Shown piece by piece: positions 32,019-39,778 of a stretch of 46,275 nt of DNA. The position numbers were made by a program, and so were the translations under genes. The stretch lies in the NCBI GenBank assembly GCA_030694365.1, contig JAUXYM010000062.1:1-46275 (forward strand). Reading direction: 5' to 3'. Below the pieces are notes generated by a model. The model was given only the letters and a program-made list of their open reading frames with translations, had not been told where the DNA came from and did not search any database. Position 1 is the stretch's first letter. Each line of letters starts with the position of its first letter. The stretch is from Nevskia sp. Lineage in GTDB: Bacteria > Pseudomonadota > Gammaproteobacteria > Nevskiales > Nevskiaceae.

Positions 32019-33668
32019 TTGAACCTGACGCTTTCAACCATGCTGAGGCTTTCAACCGTGCTGGGTTCGGCAACGCTGAGCGCGTGGGCGCTGCTGCCGT
32101 CGGCGGCCCGCGCCGCAGACGCGCCGTCGCCTCCTGTGCCATCCGTCACCGCACCAGTCAGCGCGCCGCCGGCGCTTGATATCTGGGAGTTCGCGGTCGA
32201 CGGCAACAGCGTGTTGAGCGCTGCCGAGATCATCAAGGCGCTGGAGCCGTTCCTCGGCCTTGATCGCACGCCGGACGATGTCGATCGCGCCCGCGCCGCG
32301 CTGGAACGCCATTACCGCGATCGCGGCTACAAGACGGTGTCGGTGGCGATTCCCAAGCAGACCGTGCGCGACGGCGTGGTGGTGCTGGAAGTCACCGAAA
32401 GCCGGGTCGGCCGGCTCAATGTCGTCGGCTCGGAATACCACTCGCTGGACCAGATCAAGGCTGAAGCGCCGGCGCTGGCCGAAGGCACGGTGCCGGATTT
32501 CAACAAGGTCAGCAGCGATATCGCGGCCCTCAATCAGCAGGCCGATCGCCGGGTCACGCCATCGCTGAAGGCCGGTGCCACGCCGAACACCGTCGATGTC
32601 GATCTGGTCGTCGATGACGATCTGCCGCTGCACGGCTCGCTGGAACTGAACAACCGCCGCAGCCAGGACACCAGCAATCTGCGCGCGGTCGCCAGCCTGT
32701 CCTACGACAACCTGTTCCAGCGCGGCCATTCGGTCAGCGCTTCGGTGCAGACCGCCCCGGAAAACACCGACGACGCCAAGGTCTTCTTCGGCTCCTACCT
32801 GGCGCGCTTCGGGGCCAGCCGGTTCAACCTGCTGGTCAACGGCCTGGTGTCGGATTCCAACATCGCCACGGTCGGCGGCATCAACGTGCTCGGCCGCGGC
32901 CAGACGCTCGGCGTGCGCGGCATCTGGACCTTGCCGGGTACCGAAGAGCTGTATCAGTCGCTATCGGTCGGCCTCGACTACAAGCACTTCAAGAACACCA
33001 CGGTGCTCGGCGGCAGCGAGATTCCGACGCCGATCACCTACTACCCGCTGAGCGCGGCGTACAGCTCGATCCTGCGCCAGAACGAATACCTCGCCCAGCT
33101 CGATCTGTCCTTGAGCTTCAACTCCGGCCAGTTCGGCAGCCGCAGCGACGAATTCGATGTCAATCGCTTCGGTGCCCGCGGCCAGCAGTTCTGGTTGCGT
33201 GGCAGCTTTGCCCAGACCTTCGGGCTGCCGCTGGCGCTGCAGGGCTACATCAAGCTCGGCGGCCAGTTGACCGACCAGCCGCTGATCTCCAACGAGCAGA
33301 TTTCCGCCGGCGGTGCCGACACCGTGCGCGGCTACCTCGAAGCCTCGGCGATCGGCGACTACGGCATCACCAGCACGATGGAACTGCGCAGCCCGCCGCT
33401 GGCCGGCTATCTCGATATCAGTGACAGCTTCCGGCCGGTGGAAACCTTGCGCGCCTACGCCTTCGCCGACAGCGCGGTGCTGCGCGTGCGCCGGCCGCTG
33501 CCGGACATGCCGGCCGATCTGCGCCTGGCCAGCTTCGGCTTCGGCTTCGATTTCAAGCTGCTGAGCCATCTCAGCGGCAGCCTCGACTGGGCCAATCCGA
33601 TCACCAGCAGGCCAACCACCCGCGCCGGCAACAGCCGCCTGCTGTTCCGGGTACTCGGTTCGTTCTGA
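32019..33668 (+). CDS. two-partner secretion outer membrane transporter (TpsB/FhaC/ShlB family)
   Basis: A 549-residue Omp85-superfamily transporter that should secrete the large exoprotein encoded at the end of the locus. A signal peptide (about residues 8-35, ending SAARA) is followed by POTRA regions (WEFAVDGNSVLSAAEI; YRDRGYKTVSVAIP) and a 16-strand barrel from about residue 200 (LHGSLELNNRRSQDTSNLRA onward). It has the conserved VRGY loop motif (DTVRGYLEAS) and ends in phenylalanine. The TTG at 32019 has AAGGGGA nine bases upstream. The ATG at 32040 would remove seven residues and is an alternative. The stop overlaps an ATG of the next frame. Confidence 0.92.
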   Translation: MNLTLSTMLRLSTVLGSATLSAWALLPSAARAADAPSPPVPSVTAPVSAPPALDIWEFAVDGNSVLSAAEIIKALEPFLGLDRTPDDVDRARAALERHYRDRGYKTVSVAIPKQTVRDGVVVLEVTESRVGRLNVVGSEYHSLDQIKAEAPALAEGTVPDFNKVSSDIAALNQQADRRVTPSLKAGATPNTVDVDLVVDDDLPLHGSLELNNRRSQDTSNLRAVASLSYDNLFQRGHSVSASVQTAPENTDDAKVFFGSYLARFGASRFNLLVNGLVSDSNIATVGGINVLGRGQTLGVRGIWTLPGTEELYQSLSVGLDYKHFKNTTVLGGSEIPTPITYYPLSAAYSSILRQNEYLAQLDLSLSFNSGQFGSRSDEFDVNRFGARGQQFWLRGSFAQTFGLPLALQGYIKLGGQLTDQPLISNEQISAGGADTVRGYLEASAIGDYGITSTMELRSPPLAGYLDISDSFRPVETLRAYAFADSAVLRVRRPLPDMPADLRLASFGFGFDFKLLSHLSGSLDWANPITSRPTTRAGNSRLLFRVLGSF

Positions 33669-33721
33669 TGCCCGCCCTCAACCCTCTTTTCATTTTCAGT
33701 CAGCGTCCATCCGGAAAACCC

Positions 33722-35566
33722 ATGAGCCTGCCGTCGATACTCCGCACCGCTACCGTCACCGCGTTGCTGTGCCTGCTGATGCCGCTCAGCGCGTCCGCCT
33801 GGTGGAACCAGGAATGGTCGTTCCGCAAGCCGATCACTGCCGATGCGGCGGCGGCCGGCGTCAGCGGTGAAGTCGGCGATACCGTGGTGCTGGTGCGTCT
33901 GCACGAAGGCGTCATGAAGTTCGGCGATGCCAATGCCGATGGCGGCGATCTGCGCTTCATCGCCGAGGACGATGCCACGCCGCTGAAGTTCCACGTCGAG
34001 AAGTTCGACCCGGTGTTCAACCTCGGCTTCGTCTGGGTCCATCTGCCGGCGGTGAAGGCCGGCGCACCGGTGAAGTTCTGGCTCTATTACGGCAACGCCA
34101 AGGCGGCGAAGGAAGGCGATACCAGCCTGAGCTACGACGACAGCCAGGCGCTGGTCTGGCATTTCTCGCCGGCTGAAGGCCAGGCTGGACAGCCGCCGAT
34201 CGACGCCAGCCGTTCGCGCAACAACGGCCTGAGCGCAGCGGTGATCACCGACAGCGGCCTGATCGGCGGCTCGGCCAAGTTCGACGGCGCGCGGGCCATC
34301 ACCGCAGCATCGTCGACGACGCTGAACGTCGCCGCCGGTGCCGCGCTGACCTGGTCGGCCTGGATCAACCCGGAGACCGCCGACCAGACCGCTGTGCTGT
34401 ACGCCCAGCGCGACGGCAGCAATGCGCTGGTCATCGGCCTCGATCGCGGCACGCCGTATGTCGAGATCAACGACGCCGCCGGCAGCCGCCGCTCGACGCC
34501 AGCCACCGCGATCGCCGCCGCGAGCTGGCATCACCTGGCCGTGGTGTTCGGCGGCACTGGTGCTCCCGGCGGTGCCCTCTACGTCGACGGCCAATCGGCC
34601 GCGACGATCTCCGGCCCGCTGCCGGCGCTGACCACCGCAATCAGCCTCGGCGCCAGCGCCGGACCGGGCACGGCCGATCCGGTCACCGCCGGCTACACCG
34701 GCGAGATCGACGAACTGCAGATTGCCCACAGCGCGCGCAGCCCCGGCTGGCTGCTGCTGGCGGCGAACAATCAGGGCATCGAAGACAAGCTGCTGCAGTT
34801 CGGTGCCGACGAAGGCCTGTCCGGTTTCTCGACTGGCTACATCGGCATCATCATGCAGTCGGTCACCGTCGATGCTTGGGTGATCATCGGCGTCCTGGCG
34901 CTGATCGCGCTGGCCTCGTACGCGGTGATGTATACCAAGGGCGGCTACTGCGGCCGTACCAATCGCGCCAACGAACTGTTCTCCCGGCAGTTCGAGACCC
35001 TGCGCAGCGATCTGACCAATCTGGAAAGCGTGCAGCCGCTGAGCGAGGACGACCGCGACCAGCTCGAGGATTCCTCGCTGTACCGGATGTACAAATCCGG
35101 GGTTCGCGAAATCCTTCACCGCTTCGAGATCGCGGGTCGTCCGGGCGCGCTGTCGGCGGAATCGATCGAGTCGATCCGCGCTTCGGTGGACGCCACTTCG
35201 GTGCGCGAGAACCAGCGCTTGTCGAAAGGCATGGTGGTGCTGACCATCGCCATTTCCGGCGGCCCCTTCATCGGCCTGCTCGGCACCGTGGTCGGCGTGA
35301 TGATCACCTTCGCCTCGATCGCCGCCGCCGGCGAAGTCAATGTCAACGCCATTGCGCCGGGCATTTCGGCAGCACTCCTGGCCACCGTCGCCGGCATGGC
35401 GGTGGCGATTCCGGCGCTGTTTGCCTACAACTTCCTGCTCGGCCGGATCAAGGACATCCAGGCCAACATGGCCGTTTTCGTCGACGAATTCGTCACCCGC
35501 ATGGCCGAGATGTATCCGGCCGGCAACGACGGTCACAACGTCCGCGCGGCCGTCGGCCACCGCTGA
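33722..35566 (+). CDS. ExbB/TolQ-type proton channel with periplasmic DUF2341-LamG domain
   Basis: A 614-residue fusion. The signal peptide is residues 1-26 (ending SASA). Residues 27-150 match DUF2341 (WWNQEWSFRKPI, FVWVHLPAVKAGAPVKFWLYYG). Residues 155-350 look like a LamG/concanavalin-like fold (AGAALTWSAWINPE, ASWHHLAVVFGG, ALYVDGQSAA, GEIDELQIAHSARS). Residues 380-600 are a MotA/TolQ/ExbB channel: helix 1 at about 384-405, helix 2 at about 503-530 (GGPFIGLLGTVVGVM) and helix 3 at about 548-575 (LLATVAGMAVAIPALFAYN). Ordinary ExbB is near 240 residues, so about 370 are extra and lie in the periplasm, where they could contact TpsB, the exoprotein or glycans. The ATG at 33722 begins the signal peptide; the ATG at 33668, overlapping tpsB, is an alternative. 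Confidence 0.9.
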   Translation: MSLPSILRTATVTALLCLLMPLSASAWWNQEWSFRKPITADAAAAGVSGEVGDTVVLVRLHEGVMKFGDANADGGDLRFIAEDDATPLKFHVEKFDPVFNLGFVWVHLPAVKAGAPVKFWLYYGNAKAAKEGDTSLSYDDSQALVWHFSPAEGQAGQPPIDASRSRNNGLSAAVITDSGLIGGSAKFDGARAITAASSTTLNVAAGAALTWSAWINPETADQTAVLYAQRDGSNALVIGLDRGTPYVEINDAAGSRRSTPATAIAAASWHHLAVVFGGTGAPGGALYVDGQSAATISGPLPALTTAISLGASAGPGTADPVTAGYTGEIDELQIAHSARSPGWLLLAANNQGIEDKLLQFGADEGLSGFSTGYIGIIMQSVTVDAWVIIGVLALIALASYAVMYTKGGYCGRTNRANELFSRQFETLRSDLTNLESVQPLSEDDRDQLEDSSLYRMYKSGVREILHRFEIAGRPGALSAESIESIRASVDATSVRENQRLSKGMVVLTIAISGGPFIGLLGTVVGVMITFASIAAAGEVNVNAIAPGISAALLATVAGMAVAIPALFAYNFLLGRIKDIQANMAVFVDEFVTRMAEMYPAGNDGHNVRAAVGHR

Positions 35567-35598
35567 TCCGCCCTTAAAACGTACGGCGGAGACCAGCC

Positions 35599-36003
35599 AT
35601 GCAAGCCTCGAGCGAAGACAAGCCTTACGACGAAATCAACATCACGCCGATGCTCGATCTCGCCTACGTGCTGCTGGTGATCTTCATCATCATGACCACG
35701 GCCGCCGTGCAGGGCATCAAGGTCAACCTGCCTCAGGCGTCCAGCCAGGCGTCGCTGGCGAAGTCGAAAACCGTGGCGATCACCATCACCAACGACGGCA
35801 AGATCTTCATGGACGCGGTGCCGGTGACCCTGGCCGAACTGGAAGACAAGCTGCGCCAGAAGAAGGCGCAGATTCCCGATCTGCCGGTGATCGTCCGCGG
35901 CGACGGCGAGACCCAGTACAAGAACGTCATCGACGTGCTGGCACTGCTCGGTCAGCTCGACATCACCCAGCTCGGTCTGGTCACCCAGCGGCTGGTGCAG
36001 TGA
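35599..36003 (+). CDS. exbD: ExbD/TolR family energy-coupling protein
   Basis: A 134-residue single-pass protein. NITPMLDLAYVLLVIFIIMT contains the transmembrane helix with the essential aspartate of the proton path. The periplasmic domain includes VAITITNDGKIFMD and LPVIVRGDGETQYKNVIDVL, as expected for ExbD. It works with the ExbB-type channel encoded 32 bases upstream and TonB encoded 7 bases downstream. GGAG precedes the start. The length is normal. Confidence 0.94.
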   Translation: MQASSEDKPYDEINITPMLDLAYVLLVIFIIMTTAAVQGIKVNLPQASSQASLAKSKTVAITITNDGKIFMDAVPVTLAELEDKLRQKKAQIPDLPVIVRGDGETQYKNVIDVLALLGQLDITQLGLVTQRLVQ

Positions 36004-36010
36004 TCCTGAC

Positions 36011-36697
36011 ATGACCCTGAGCAGACGCCAGCAGGCCCAGCGCAAGCGCAAGCAGCGGCTGACTATCGCCGCCGCGCTGGCCGCTGCCGTGCTGCTCTAC
36101 GGCCTGGTGACGATGCTCGGCGGTGATGGCAGCAAGGCGCGCAAGCCGGTCAATGAAGTGGTGCAGCTGAAGCTGATCAAGCCGCCACCACCGCCGCCGC
36201 CTCCCCCGCCGCCGAAACCGAAGATCGAGCCGCCGAAGCAGAACGTGCCGGAATTCAAGCCGGCAACACCAACGCCGGAGCCGCCCAAGGAAGCACCGCC
36301 GCCCGGCCCGCCGGCACTCGATGCCAAGGGCACTGGCGCCGGCGATGCCTTCGGCCTGCAGGGCAAGGAAGGCGGCGCCGATTACCGAGTCGGTGGCGGA
36401 GGCGAGGGAGGCGGCGGCACCGGCAACCGCCTCGGCTGGTACACGACCCTGCTGCAGCAACGCGCCCAGGGCGCCGTGCAGCGCCAGCGCCGGCTGCTGG
36501 AAGCGCGCTTCGCGATCACCGTGCAGATCTGGCTGGCCGCGGACGGCAGCACCGAACGAGTCGAACTGCTGCGCTCCACCGGCCGGCCGGAGCTGGACCG
36601 CCTGCTCAAAGACACCTTGAAGAACATGCCGAAGCTCAGCGAGCCGCCGCCGAAGGATCTGCCGCAGCCAGCCGTGATCCGGGTGACGACGACATGA
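36011..36697 (+). CDS. tonB: TonB family protein
   Basis: A 228-residue protein with a basic cytoplasmic start, one membrane helix (about 18-37), a proline-rich spacer with eleven consecutive prolines (about 58-68), then PKPKIEPPKQ. A glycine-rich stretch (GGGGEGGGGTGN) leads to a TonB C-terminal domain (ARFAITVQIWLAADGSTERVE, STGRPELDRLLKDTL). It should transmit energy from the ExbB-ExbD complex to an outer-membrane partner. No TonB-dependent receptor gene is visible in the window; candidate partners in the locus are TpsB and the large putative porin. Confidence 0.92.
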   Translation: MTLSRRQQAQRKRKQRLTIAAALAAAVLLYGLVTMLGGDGSKARKPVNEVVQLKLIKPPPPPPPPPPPKPKIEPPKQNVPEFKPATPTPEPPKEAPPPGPPALDAKGTGAGDAFGLQGKEGGADYRVGGGGEGGGGTGNRLGWYTTLLQQRAQGAVQRQRRLLEARFAITVQIWLAADGSTERVELLRSTGRPELDRLLKDTLKNMPKLSEPPPKDLPQPAVIRVTTT

Positions 36698-36728
36698 ACC
36701 CGCAGCATTCCCAACCTGTATCCCCGCC

Positions 36729-38528
36729 ATGAAGCCGATCCGGCCCCTGCTGCATACGACGTCCCGCCTGCCCGCTCCGAGGCCGGTCGCCGTCGCGATG
36801 AAAACCGCGATCGCGGCCTTGTTTGTGGCCGCTGCCGGCTACGCCAGCGCGGCCGATGAAACGCCAGCCGCCCAGGTCGCCGCCAAGCCTGCGGCGGCGG
36901 AGACGGTCACCGAAGAACTGATCCGCCTGCTGTCCGATCGCAATGCGCTGAGCAAGGACGATGCGGCGCGGCTGATCCGCCGACTGCAGACCGAGAAGCC
37001 GGTGCAGGCTGTCGAGACCGCTGCGCCGGCCGGCACCGCAGCGCCTGCAACGGCGACTGCCGCCGGTGAAACCAAGCCAGCCGATCCCAAAGACCCGAAG
37101 AACCGGGTCCGCGTGATCTATCTGCCGGACTCGGAAAAGCAGCGCATCCGCGAAGAGCTCAAGGACGAAGTGCTGGCCACCGCCCGCGCCGAGAACTGGG
37201 CGCAGCCATCGGCGCTGCCGGAGTGGATCAAGAACCTCAAGCTCGATGGCGATCTGCGCCTGCGCGAAGACTTGATCTTCCTCGACCAGGCCAACGACCC
37301 GTTCCAGATCAACTACCAGGCGATCAACAGCGGCAGCCCGTTCAATGTCAGTTCGAGCGCGGTCAACCAGCCGCTGCCGCCGCTGCTGAACACCACCGAA
37401 GACCGTCAGGCAACCCGCTTCCGTCTGCGCCTCGGCCTGCTCGCCAATGTCGCCGATGATCTGTCGGCCTCGGTGCGGCTGACCACCGGCAACAACGTCA
37501 ATCCGCTGTCGCCGAACCAGACCGTCGGCAATGCCTACAACAAGTTCACGTTGCTGATCGATCGCGCGTTCCTGAACTACCACCCGCTGACCGGCCTGAA
37601 CGTCTACGGCGGGCGCATTCCCAACCCCTGGCTGTCGACCAATCTGGTCTGGGACGAGAACCTCGGCTTCGATGGCCTGGCGACGCGCTACAGCCATGGC
37701 ATCGGCGAGAGCGTGACGGCTTACGGCACCTTCGGCGCCTTCGTGGTCGAGAACACCGCCTTCGATTTCCCGTCGACCAGCGCGGTCAAGGCCAACAGCC
37801 GCGATGCCTCGATGTTCGGCTTCCAGACCGGGGTCGACTGGAAGGTCGATGACGGCCTCACCGCCAAGGCCGCGGTGGCCTTCTACGACTACGAGAACCT
37901 CGACGGCGAACTGTCGTCGCCCTGCGTGGCACCGACCAATGCCTTCTCCTGCGATAGCGACGAAAGCCGGCCGACCTACCTGCAGAAGGGCAACTCGCTG
38001 TTCGCGCTGCGCAACCTGCAGCTGCAGACCTCCACCGATCCGCAGTTCCAGTATTTCGGCCTGGCATCGGAGTTTCGGATTCTCGACGTCAACGGCGAGC
38101 TGGACTACAAGATCGGCGGGCCACTGCACGCCACCTTCACCGGCGATGTCGCCTGGAACACCGCGTACAGCGCCCGCAAGGTTCGCGCGCTCAGCCCGGT
38201 CAACAACTTCGACTCCGGCGACAACTACAGCGGCGGCAATCTCGCCTATCTGGCGCGCTTCAAGGTCGGCTATCCGGACATCAACGAACGCAACCAGTGG
38301 AACGTTCTGGTCGGCTACCGGCGGCTGGAAACCGACTCGGTGGTCGATGCCTTCACCGATGCCGATTTCCATCTCGGCGGCACCAACTCCAAGGGCTATT
38401 ACGTCTTCGGCAACTGGGGCTTCTCGCACCACGCCTGGCTGACCCTGAAGTGGTTCAGCACCACCGAAGCGAGCGGCGCGCCCTACGCCGCCGATCTGCT
38501 GCAGCTCGATATCAATGCGCGCTTCTGA
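36729..38528 (+). CDS. putative outer membrane porin
   Basis: A 599-residue exported protein. The signal helix is MKTAIAALFVAAAGYASA, starting at the second ATG (36798). The chosen first ATG adds 23 residues; neither start has a clear ribosome site. Residues 45-150 form a charged, partly coiled linker (EELIRLLSDRNALSKDDAARL, DSEKQRIREELKDEVLATA). From about 170 the protein is a beta-barrel of the putative porin group (LDGDLRLREDLIFLD, RFRLRLGLLANVADDLSASV, YGGRIPNPWLST, LLQLDINARF), ending in phenylalanine. The linker could reach into the periplasm toward TonB or the coiled-coil protein encoded next. The substrate is unknown. Confidence 0.85.
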   Translation: MKPIRPLLHTTSRLPAPRPVAVAMKTAIAALFVAAAGYASAADETPAAQVAAKPAAAETVTEELIRLLSDRNALSKDDAARLIRRLQTEKPVQAVETAAPAGTAAPATATAAGETKPADPKDPKNRVRVIYLPDSEKQRIREELKDEVLATARAENWAQPSALPEWIKNLKLDGDLRLREDLIFLDQANDPFQINYQAINSGSPFNVSSSAVNQPLPPLLNTTEDRQATRFRLRLGLLANVADDLSASVRLTTGNNVNPLSPNQTVGNAYNKFTLLIDRAFLNYHPLTGLNVYGGRIPNPWLSTNLVWDENLGFDGLATRYSHGIGESVTAYGTFGAFVVENTAFDFPSTSAVKANSRDASMFGFQTGVDWKVDDGLTAKAAVAFYDYENLDGELSSPCVAPTNAFSCDSDESRPTYLQKGNSLFALRNLQLQTSTDPQFQYFGLASEFRILDVNGELDYKIGGPLHATFTGDVAWNTAYSARKVRALSPVNNFDSGDNYSGGNLAYLARFKVGYPDINERNQWNVLVGYRRLETDSVVDAFTDADFHLGGTNSKGYYVFGNWGFSHHAWLTLKWFSTTEASGAPYAADLLQLDINARF

Positions 38529-38538
38529 GGCCGGAACG

Positions 38539-39201
38539 ATGCGTTCAGCGATCCCCAAGCGCACTGGCTTGCGCTATGCCTTGGCCGTGCTGCTGCTGAG
38601 CGCAGCGCCGGCGGTGCTGGCCCAGGCGACCCTGGAATCGAAGCTGCGCGATCAGCTGCGTCAGACCACCTTGGCGCTGCGTGAAGCCCAGGCGCTGAAC
38701 GCCGAGCTGAAGCAGAAGGCCGACACCGCCACTGCCGAAGCGGCGGCGGCGAAAGCCGCACCGGCGCCGGTCGCAGCCGATCCCGAACTGACCGCCAGCC
38801 GCAGCGCGCTGCGCAGCGAACAGGCGCGCGCTGTTGCCTTGCAGAGCCAGCTCGACGAAGCGAAGAAACAACTCGCCGCTGTGCAGACACAGAGCGCCGC
38901 CAGCGCTGCGCTGATCAAGCAGCGCGAAGCCGAACTGCAGCAGCGCAGCGCCGAGCTGAAGGATGCCGCCAGCCGCAATGAACTGCTCGATAGCCGCAAT
39001 GCGGCACTGGTCGACATCGGCAGCGAACTGGTCGAGCGCTACCGGCGCAAGACCGTCTGGGACGCGATCCAGGATCGCGAGCCGCTGACCGGCCTGCACC
39101 GCGTGCAGTTCGAGACGCTGGTGCAGGACTACCGCAACCGCGTGCTCGATGCCGCCGCTTCCAACCCTTGTCCCGTTCCTGCTACTGCGCCTGCGCCATG
39201 A
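38539..39201 (+). CDS. exported coiled-coil protein of unknown function
   Basis: A 220-residue protein with a signal peptide (about 1-28, ending AVLAQ). A long alpha-helical coiled coil rich in Ala, Gln, Glu and Leu follows (about 30-165; LRDQLRQTTLALREAQAL, ARAVALQSQLDEAKKQLAAV). A conserved-looking C-terminal helix (LVERYRRKTVWDAIQDREPL, RVQFETLVQDYRNRVLDA) closes the protein. No enzyme motif is seen. It is presumably a periplasmic spacer or scaffold of the secretion locus. The ATG at 38539 has GAGG eight bases upstream and is preferred over the ATG at 38515. Its stop overlaps the next start (ATGA). Confidence 0.75.
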   Translation: MRSAIPKRTGLRYALAVLLLSAAPAVLAQATLESKLRDQLRQTTLALREAQALNAELKQKADTATAEAAAAKAAPAPVAADPELTASRSALRSEQARAVALQSQLDEAKKQLAAVQTQSAASAALIKQREAELQQRSAELKDAASRNELLDSRNAALVDIGSELVERYRRKTVWDAIQDREPLTGLHRVQFETLVQDYRNRVLDAAASNPCPVPATAPAP

Positions 39202-39710
39202 CCGATCTGATCCGTACCAGTGTTTCGCCCGAAGACCTTGCCGAAGTGCTGCGCAAGACCGGCTACCGCGCTGCCGTGGTCGAGCCACAAGTCGGCGGCC
39301 AGACCGGGCCGATCGGACCTCAAGTGCAGAGCGCTGCCCAGGGGCTGGGCTTCTTCATCGGCTTCGGCAATCCGCTGCCGGCCGTCGACGCAGCGCTCGG
39401 CGGCTCGCGTCACTACGTCGATTTCGCCTTCCACTGCTGGCTGAACATCGAAGGCGAACTGAGGCCCGATCTGGTCGACAGCTGGAACCGCAGCAAGCGC
39501 TTCGCGCGGCTGTTCCGTCAGGCACCGCTGCTGGTGCTGTCGATGGACGTGGTCGTCGCCGGCGGCGTCAGCGAGAGCTTTCTGATCGCCCATTGCGAAC
39601 TCTGGGATCGCGTACTGCAGGATTTCATCGCTCATCTGCGGCTGCCCGCTTCGAACACTGCTTCGAGCACCGCTTCGAGCGCTGGGGCAGCCACTGCAGC
39701 GACGGGTTGA
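39198..39710 (+). CDS. YbjN domain-containing protein
   Basis: A 170-residue cytoplasmic protein whose core resembles the YbjN family. A first half ends in FAFHCWLNIEG, then DSWNRSKRFARLF carries the family WNxxKRFA signature, followed by LLVLSMDVVVAGGVSESFL and the helix ELWDRVLQDFIAHL. YbjN-like folds are related to type III secretion chaperones, so a role in holding the exoprotein before export is conceivable but unproven. The tail (TASSTASSAGAATAAT) is low complexity. It overlaps the coiled-coil gene by four bases and ends 68 bases before tpsA. Confidence 0.75.
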   Translation: MTDLIRTSVSPEDLAEVLRKTGYRAAVVEPQVGGQTGPIGPQVQSAAQGLGFFIGFGNPLPAVDAALGGSRHYVDFAFHCWLNIEGELRPDLVDSWNRSKRFARLFRQAPLLVLSMDVVVAGGVSESFLIAHCELWDRVLQDFIAHLRLPASNTASSTASSAGAATAATG

Positions 39711-39719
39711 ACCCGGAAC

Positions 39720-39740
39720 CGTTGCCGTGTCACGGCAACG
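39720..39740. promoter_or_regulatory. perfect 21-bp palindrome upstream of tpsA
   Basis: Ten-base arms CGTTGCCGTG and CACGGCAACG surround a single central T. It begins ten bases after the YbjN stop and ends 38 bases before the tpsA start. The one-base centre argues for a protein-binding operator over an RNA terminator, and there is no U-run downstream. Confidence 0.5.
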
Positions 39741-39778
39741 TCAAATGAATGTCGTGTTGACCGTCTAACAATACAAAA

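Noticed and set aside
33455-35560. 701-residue minus-strand frame opposite the ExbB-type gene
   Set aside because: Shadow of the DUF2341-LamG-ExbB gene; no recognisable protein features.
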